A stretch of 64,000 bases of DNA from Marchantia polymorpha subsp. ruderalis (lineage: Eukaryota; Streptophyta; Marchantiopsida; Marchantiales; Marchantiaceae): positions 17,323,501 through 17,387,500 of the forward strand of contig AP031355.1 of the NCBI GenBank assembly GCA_037833965.1, given 5' to 3'. Shown in pieces: positions 57,959 through 64,000 of this stretch (the first letter of the stretch is position 1; each line of letters begins with the position of its first letter). The position numbers and the translations under genes are program-made. The notes beneath the pieces were generated by a model, which saw nothing but the letters and a program-made list of their open reading frames with translations, made no database searches and was not told the origin of the DNA.

Positions 57959-59592
57959 ACTGCCGACATTATGGTCCTCCTATGTCAAATCAGACCGACC
58001 ATTTCTCGCATTTACATTGTGCTCCAACCTGCGGATTCCTTATGTGCACGAGGCTTCCTTGGATCTTGCGCTATGATTCTCTGATTGGTTCCTTCTACAT
58101 TATTGATCCTTGTGCCATCCGCTGACTTCCGACAGGCCATGGGAACGGACGATATCTCGGTTCTGTTCCTAAACAGTAACTGGTCTGGGCCCATGTACCG
58201 TTCAACTGCTCACAGTCAAGAGTACTTTCATTCCGCAGGAATAAAAGTCCAGCACCGAAAGGTGCGAAAGGTGCTCCAATGTTATAAGCACGAGACGAAG
58301 TTGAAGAGATCGAGGCGCAGTTGTGTTCCACGAGAAGCGGAATGTTAGGTGGTGCGCCTTTGCCGTGAATACTCTCATACTCACTAGCCTTTGTAGCCAC
58401 TTGATACAATGAAGTCAGCAATTTCAGTTTTCTGGGGGAGAGCTGCATGACGAGAATTGTTACTTATGGTTTCGGAGGGCAGCATCGTCTTGTTCTCAAC
58501 TGAACCTTCTTCCAGATTTCATTTGATCCATTGCTTTCGATGCCCCTGACGATTGACGATTGAATTGAGCTGAAATTCTCCCGGCTGCTTGAAATGCTGG
58601 GAAGTTCACCGCGTTGTGGTGGCCAAAAGTGGTAATATCTTCAAATTAGCTAGTGTCAGAACAGAACCTCTTCGAACTAAATAAATGACCATATATTCAA
58701 TTTCAACAGATAGAAGAATATTTTTTTCGATGAGTTTGATGAAGACTGGCATGAATACGAAAGAAATCGTTCAGTCTCGTGTAATCAGCTGCACAAGGTG
58801 AATATCGGTATAGTCGATCGAGCTCCATGTGAAGATTCTAACGGATGTAATTTATCTCGACCACCTTTTGTCACCTTCCAGTTCAATGCTTTCTCTCACT
58901 GATTTGGGTCTCTCAAACTGCAAAAATATCTTCGTAACAGAAGACACACGAAAGTTACTTGCTGTGTGAGGTGAGCTGATTGAAGGTAATGATTATTTCT
59001 CAATCCAGGCGGCCATGGTATTGCCAAGTATGGCACTGGGTATATATGCGACCAGTATCTAAAGCAGCTCGTGATGGAACCGAGAGAACCCGGGCAAGGA
59101 CGGGTCATACCTCAGGTCCTCTTCTAAATCAGTCAAAGGGAACTGCTCGATCATCTCCGAGCTCCCTCGCCAGGCTCATTGAGATTCTCGTCCATGGATT
59201 GCAACAGGATCCGATTTGCTTCTTACTCTTACAAGCTACGAAATTGATTGCAATATTTCTCCTTATTGGTCGTTTTTACTCGTCCGCGTCAGAAGCATGC
59301 AGTCACTGATGGATGATGACACTTGGGTACGGACCGTTGACCACTGAATACCTTTGCCATTCAGACCTCCTCAAGTTTTTATGAGAGAAGATGTCATGCC
59401 TCCAGGTTAGATTAATTGATTCGTAAAGGTTCTTGGATGTAGTAGAAAGTGGGATACTTTCTCACAACGATTCATGTGACCGTAACTGATTGCACCTTCC
59501 ATAACGTAATTGTGAGACCATAACCGTACGACCGATTGAAAGCTCGGCAGCCTCTCCTCTCGATCGTAAACTATCTTGTTCTGCACTCGCCC

Positions 59593-59700
59593 CCACGTTG
59601 AAAATGTGCTGCATAGCACCACATTCACACGTTTAGGAAAACGCCTCCACGTTGAAAATATGCTGCATAGCCCCACATTCACACGAATACGAAAACGCCT
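59593..59700. repeat. Tandem duplication, period 54
   Basis: CCACGTTGAAAAT begins at 59593 and again at 59647. The two 54 bp units differ at only a few positions and both end in AAAACGCCT. Confidence 0.9.
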
Positions 59701-60847
59701 AGAAGCGTTCATGAGAAAGCTCCATCACTGACCTTGTGACGAAGAACACAGTAGCACTTGGCGTTGTTCATTCACTGCAGTACAGTAAAGGAGCATTTTC
59801 CAGGCATACGACTTATTTCGTGGTCAAAGGATTTTGATGAAGTGTGAAGAATATCCCGTATCATACCAGTAACCTCTATAGACCATCCGTACTCTGTGTA
59901 GCACACTCGTCGTTCGCCGGATACGCAACACCACGAACGTCGTACACAGTAAATCGGTCGGTCCAGAACATCGAAATTGTACTCTTCACTAGCTGTGGAA
60001 AGTGACAGTTCTAAAGCGGCCGACGTCGCTACTCCTCGGAACTTCCGATCGAGGTGCGCAGTTTTGTAGGAAAGCGAATGATACTTGATCCATCAATCGT
60101 TTTGATGGAGCTCTAGTCGCTCGATCGGTGTGGTATTTAGAGTCGGCGTTTCCAGCTTCCTCTTTCTCAGCGACATTGAGTGTACTTTCGTTGTCTTTAT
60201 CCGAAGTGAGCCCCAGTTTTCTACCAAGAAAAGAGGAAAAAGTGAAGAGAACTTAGATTGCTCGACAAATCACTCACTACCTTCCCCAAACTTTATGCAG
60301 ATTGTCTCTAAATACTTTTTTTTTTTAAATTGATACAAATCTTGAGTGAATTTGGAATGTCTCTCTCTGACTGCATCGACTTCCTGCCATGTCCATTGTC
60401 TCCCTCCCGAGAATCCCCTTCCAGTACGTAAGAACTTCGCCGAGTACAAGAACAATGATTTAACTAATAAAAGTATGTACTCGAGTTTTTAGCACTCGTA
60501 GACAATTTGGTACAAGGATGTTGCCTGGATATCAGTTACATGCTTTCCTATCCAGTTATCAGAAGTCTTCGCACAAAGTATACCTACACATGCCTATATA
60601 TTTATATTGGTTCTTACGCTCCAAAATTCGCTCTGATGCTTGGAGTTATTACAGGCTTCTCAATCCATATATGATGATATTCTTTCAAATTCTTTGCACC
60701 AAATATAGCAGTCTATGACAAAAAGACATGACTATATATAGACAAATTCTAGGAACTGTTCGGCAGCAAGCCACGGGCCAATCACCGAAAAGATCAGAGC
60801 AATCAGGTACAAAGGACTTAGGCTTGTTAAGCTCCTCGCTAGAACAA

Positions 60848-61567
60848 TTAACTTAGGCTAGTTGTTCTAGCCTGCAGTCTAGTTAACTGTGCTTTCAGTG
60901 TGGGGACGTCAAGGTGGAGAAGTAGGTCGTGCATGGCTTCGTTGTATGCTATAATCAGGTATTCTGTAGTAGGCGGGCATTCAGAGCATGGGAATGGAGC
61001 AGTGTGAGATTTATGCACACTCGAACTTCTAAATGTCCAAATCATGCACAAACCGATGCTCGCCAGTTTCTTATCACAAATTTCGGATCGCTCAGATGAG
61101 ATCTTTATTTTCTGCCTCTCCTGGCTCATTTCGCTCCGACGTCGCTGACAGGTATCTTGGACACAGGATGTCCGAGTTATGAGCCAGCTGTCGGCAGGAG
61201 ACGATCCATAAGTAGACGGCGCGAAGAGCGACGACAAAAGCTCCGAGGAGGAAGGAGGAAGAAAGACAGGGACGACTTTCTTGCTCATGATCGTGACCAA
61301 ATTTAATATCCTGTTCTCGCGCGGTGTCCCCACCCACATGTGACAAAATGAGGAGAAAATGGAAGTCTCAACCTCGTTCTGCATGCATGCGTTTCTAATC
61401 CCTGTAAGTCCAATATTGCTTCCATAGGCGGAAAGGGGAAGTTGCTGTTGGAAAGCTTGGCAGACATGGAAACAGATCAAATCCCCAGACCAAGTGAGGA
61501 GGGAGGGAGGGAAGGACTGCACGACGACCATTAAACTAATAGAGGCTTGGGCAGAAGAAAGGGACAA
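60848..61567 (-). CDS. Unrecognised 239-codon open frame
   Basis: An uninterrupted frame of 239 residues in a region of ordinary composition, longer than expected by chance. I recognise no domain. The first third is mildly hydrophobic. The middle has a short hydrophilic, charged stretch (RRRSEMSQERQKIKIS). The C-terminus (about 205-236) could form an amphipathic helix. Cysteines and serines are frequent. No flanking exon is evident. It may be a lineage-specific gene, a piece of a spliced gene, or noncoding. Confidence 0.25.
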   Translation of the reverse strand: MSLSSAQASISLMVVVQSFPPSLLTWSGDLICFHVCQAFQQQLPLSAYGSNIGLTGIRNACMQNEVETSIFSSFCHMWVGTPRENRILNLVTIMSKKVVPVFLPPSSSELLSSLFAPSTYGSSPADSWLITRTSCVQDTCQRRRSEMSQERQKIKISSERSEICDKKLASIGLCMIWTFRSSSVHKSHTAPFPCSECPPTTEYLIIAYNEAMHDLLLHLDVPTLKAQLTRLQARTTSLS

Positions 61568-61669
61568 TGATACAAGCGACTGGCAAGACTCTTCGCAGTT
61601 GGGAAATATCTTTTCGCGAGACTGGCCCAGACCCGACTATCAAATACGGAGAGAGACCCGAAAGGATCC

Positions 61670-61965
61670 ATTCTGCTCTTCCTCACGACATGCAGCAGTC
61701 CTTAAAAGTTACCACATCCTTGGACAATGAGTGTTTTTGTCTCTTCCAAAGATTCAGACTGACAGCACGTAACGCGCGGGTAACGCGCGGGAGGTTTGTG
61801 GTTGCGAGAGAACATGTCACCTATTCTGCTCTTTCTTAAGACATACAGAAGTCGCTGAAAAGTTACCATATCCTTGGACAATGAGTTTTTTTCTCTTCCA
61901 AAGATTCAGACTCAGCACGTAACGCGCGCGGGGAGTTTTTGGTTGCGAGAGAAAATGTAACATGA
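61670..61965. repeat. Tandem duplication of about 150 bp
   Basis: The unit starting TTCTGCTCTTCCT at 61670 recurs at about 61824 (TTCTGCTCTTTCT), with period about 154. Shared blocks include CCTTGGACAATGAGT, CTCTTCCAAAGATTCAGACT, CACGTAACGCGCG and GGTTGCGAGAGAA. Unit 1 also has an extra local repeat of TAACGCGCGGG. Confidence 0.85.
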
Positions 61966-62860
61966 GATCCCAATTCATAGTGCTGTCGTGGAGTGGAAGT
62001 CGTAACAAAGCAAATTGCTTTCCCAGCAATCCATCCACCGAGTCCACTTCCGGTCTACGAATACTATGACCGTGAGTGCCGCAGCGATGCCTTACCAGTC
62101 AGGCCGTGATGAAGAATTTCGTGTAAGTCCACCTCCACATTGGTGCCTACCGTGCCAAGCCTTGTCGAGAGACACTTGGGAGTCCCCCTTCTCTCCACGG
62201 TTTCAGGAGCTCTCGATCTGAGTTCGGATTCTTCGGGGATATGCAAACTAGTGGGGAGGCTGCTCATTGTTCGACCAGATAACGATCTGAAGCTAAAGTT
62301 AGAACATTTCAGATCCCAAATAGATGGAGACAGGTGTAAGTTCCCATCGATTTGGGAGGCAGTCATACCTTTGACTGCTAGTGAATCTGCACAGTTCGTC
62401 CTGTAACCGCAGGTCAAGTCGATCGTCACTGGTACGCTGCCTGCAGCCAGTATAGCACGATACATACTAATGGCACGTATGCCTCACTGTATGGTCGAGT
62501 TCAGTAGCTGTTCATCGAAATTGGAGCCCTACAAGTAGTGGAATCTAACATAAGGCCAGAACTAGTGGCATCTTAGGCCATGCCGTCAGCAGCAGCATTG
62601 CCATGCTCCCCTCCGTCCGCGTAAAGAGTGTGGCCAAAGGCCAAGAAACTGTTGGTCCACTCCTTTTCATGTCTGAGGTCCGCAGGAAACCAGGCCTCTC
62701 ACTTTCGATAGAGAGTGTGCATATTCAGACTGTTTCTCTGTATGACAGGGACACCGAGGTATCCTGAGGACTGAGGACCCTAGACTGTATCTCTGCATCA
62801 CATTTAGAATCAACAATTTGGATATTTACAATTATCTTCGGAGTCAGATGGAGAGAGTGA
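61966..62860. other. Intergenic sequence, no gene recognised
   Basis: Frames up to 133 codons (62064-62465 minus) show no recognisable motif. Confidence 0.45.
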
Positions 62861-62973
62861 CGTTCCAGTGTTGTGGAATCAGTGCCAAAGTGCTTGCGTG
62901 CCAGAATCAAGTCAGTGTCGTTCCAGTGTTGTGGAATCAGTGCCAAAGTGCTTGCGTGACAGAATCAAGTCAA
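62861..62973. repeat. Tandem duplication, period 58
   Basis: CGTTCCAGTGTTGTGGAATC begins at 62861 and again at 62919. The copies are almost identical, with one visible substitution (GCCAG versus GACAG) over more than 50 bp, so the duplication is recent. Confidence 0.95.
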
Positions 62974-63392
62974 TTTCCTTGCTACTACTGTAAAGGGAGT
63001 CAGCTTACGGTATACAATATGATGCATGGTTTGAATTTTGCCACATACTCCTGGGCAACATAATTTAAACGTAAAATGCAACTTAAACTGGACTTTGTTG
63101 ATCATGAATGAAACTTAATCATGATCGACATAAGGTTCTATGCAGTGGATTCATTTAGCGTATTATCCTTTGAGATTCATAGCAAAGACCTCGCCTACAT
63201 GATACCTTCCAATTTCAGTTGGAAGTTTTGACTAAGACTAAATTCACAACTCATTTATACATTATAATAAAAGAAGTACAGTTTCTAAAGATTCGTGTCG
63301 TTGACCCAAAACATCATTTTCTCACTCGATTATATAGGTTTTCATTTAAACACATTCAACCAAGTGAAGTAAACTTTACCCACAAGACCACT

Positions 63393-63480
63393 AGCAGTGT
63401 CCACAACAAATTTGCACGTGAATTTGCATCCACGTGCAAATTTGTCGCGGACACTGCTGAATGGGATTTGCATCCCATTC
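63393..63480. repeat. Two adjacent hairpins
   Basis: Hairpin 1: arms 63393-63420 and 63431-63458 (28 bp, starting AGCAGTGTCC), loop of 10, two or three mismatches. Hairpin 2 follows directly: GAATGGGAT at 63459-63467 pairs with 63472-63480 across a 4 base loop. The size would suit a small-RNA precursor or a small palindromic element; I cannot tell which. Confidence 0.85.
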
Positions 63481-63595
63481 ACTTTGCGTGGAATCTGGAA
63501 TGTGAGACATTGCACCTCCAGCAGTTGTGCTTTTAAAATGAAACGGATGAGAATCAGACGTACAATATGTCAATATCTGAAGGATCTATCTCATA

Positions 63596-63617
63596 TTATA
63601 TATATATATATATATAT
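63596..63617. repeat. (TA)n microsatellite
   Basis: A pure TA dinucleotide run of about 22 bases. Confidence 0.9.
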
Positions 63618-64000
63618 TCTTCATTTTGTATGCAAGTTTTGATTCTAGATGCCATCAGGCTTCGTAGTTACACTCCACGATTTGGCAGCAAGTAACCGAC
63701 GTATTTTGTTGCCACTTCAATAGAGGTGAGAGTATTATTGTAAACAGTAAAACATACGAGCGACAAAATGTACTATTCTGGTATGGGGTGTTTACATACA
63801 TAGTCCTAGCAGGAAGAAGTATTTCCATTCAACATGATTGTAACTTAACTAAAAGAAGTCCTATCTCCTCTAGCGTTAAAGATTTCAAGTGAAAGCAATG
63901 AATAAAGAAAGCTCTTGTCGTCATGAATCATTGGATTACTGTACATGAGGCCAGCTCCCATATCATCATAATGTAAATATTTTACATCACGTATCAATGC
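63618..64000. other. Window edge, no gene recognised
   Basis: Balanced to AT-rich sequence with no open frame of note. Confidence 0.4.

Larger units (their letters stand above)
55516..60847. other. Intergenic sequence, no gene recognised
   Basis: About 5.3 kb of balanced composition. Frames up to about 117 codons occur (for example 58095-58448 minus) without recognisable motifs or splice-linked partners. It contains two short tandem duplications, listed separately. Confidence 0.45.

Noticed and set aside
1-64000. CRISPR arrays, rRNA and tRNA genes
   Set aside because: No regular spaced direct repeats, no rRNA-like segments, and no convincing cloverleaf with matching box A and box B were seen. 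A tRNA scan would be decisive.

Overview
This 64 kb window looks like nuclear DNA of a land plant, most likely a non-seed plant such as a liverwort or another bryophyte. The evidence is intron-rich genes with GT-AG introns and organelle-type presequences, a plant-type ABCC transporter, and plant Ty3 and Ty1 LTR retroelements. The species guess is inference; I could run no search.

Four gene models are well supported. (1) 5215-9080, minus: a 12-exon gene for a PLP enzyme of the methionine gamma-lyase / aluminium-resistance family (Pfam PF06838) with a likely plastid presequence. I placed every exon, and all 11 introns are phase 0. (2) 33135-39968, plus: an 11-exon full-length ABCC (MRP-type) transporter of 1510 residues. 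(3) 42468-46122, plus: a 9-exon two-domain rhodanese sulfurtransferase of 413 residues with an organelle presequence. (4) 48029-49750, minus: an intronless, GC-rich 573-residue protein I do not recognise. Its C-terminal part holds two diverged copies of a roughly 110-residue module. A fifth, weak candidate is an unrecognised 239-codon frame at 60848-61567, minus.

Between genes 1 and 2, about 9.2-28.5 kb is an AT-rich repeat block. Its core is a complete, apparently very young Ty3 retrotransposon (17968-25822). It has two 858 bp LTRs that read as identical, a 4 bp target duplication (GGGC), a tRNA-Asp-like primer site of the Athila type, an extra zinc-knuckle ORF ahead of gag, and one uninterrupted gag-pol frame. 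It sits among decayed relatives: an LTR relic at 15408-16217, an internally deleted copy at about 16485-17800, and a leader/ORF1 relic at about 25990-26882. These relics show many G-to-A and C-to-T changes, as expected of old methylated copies. A second AT-rich block (about 51-55.5 kb) holds a GA-rich minisatellite, a Ty1/copia RNase H relic and a further LTR relic.

The rest is intergenic sequence with small structural repeats: a long imperfect inverted repeat at 505-1335, several hairpins, and four recent tandem duplications clustered at 57.8-63.0 kb. I found no rRNA, tRNA or CRISPR. The genes do not form an operon or an obvious pathway. The lyase and the sulfurtransferase both belong to families linked to sulfur chemistry, but nothing in the sequence shows that they act together.
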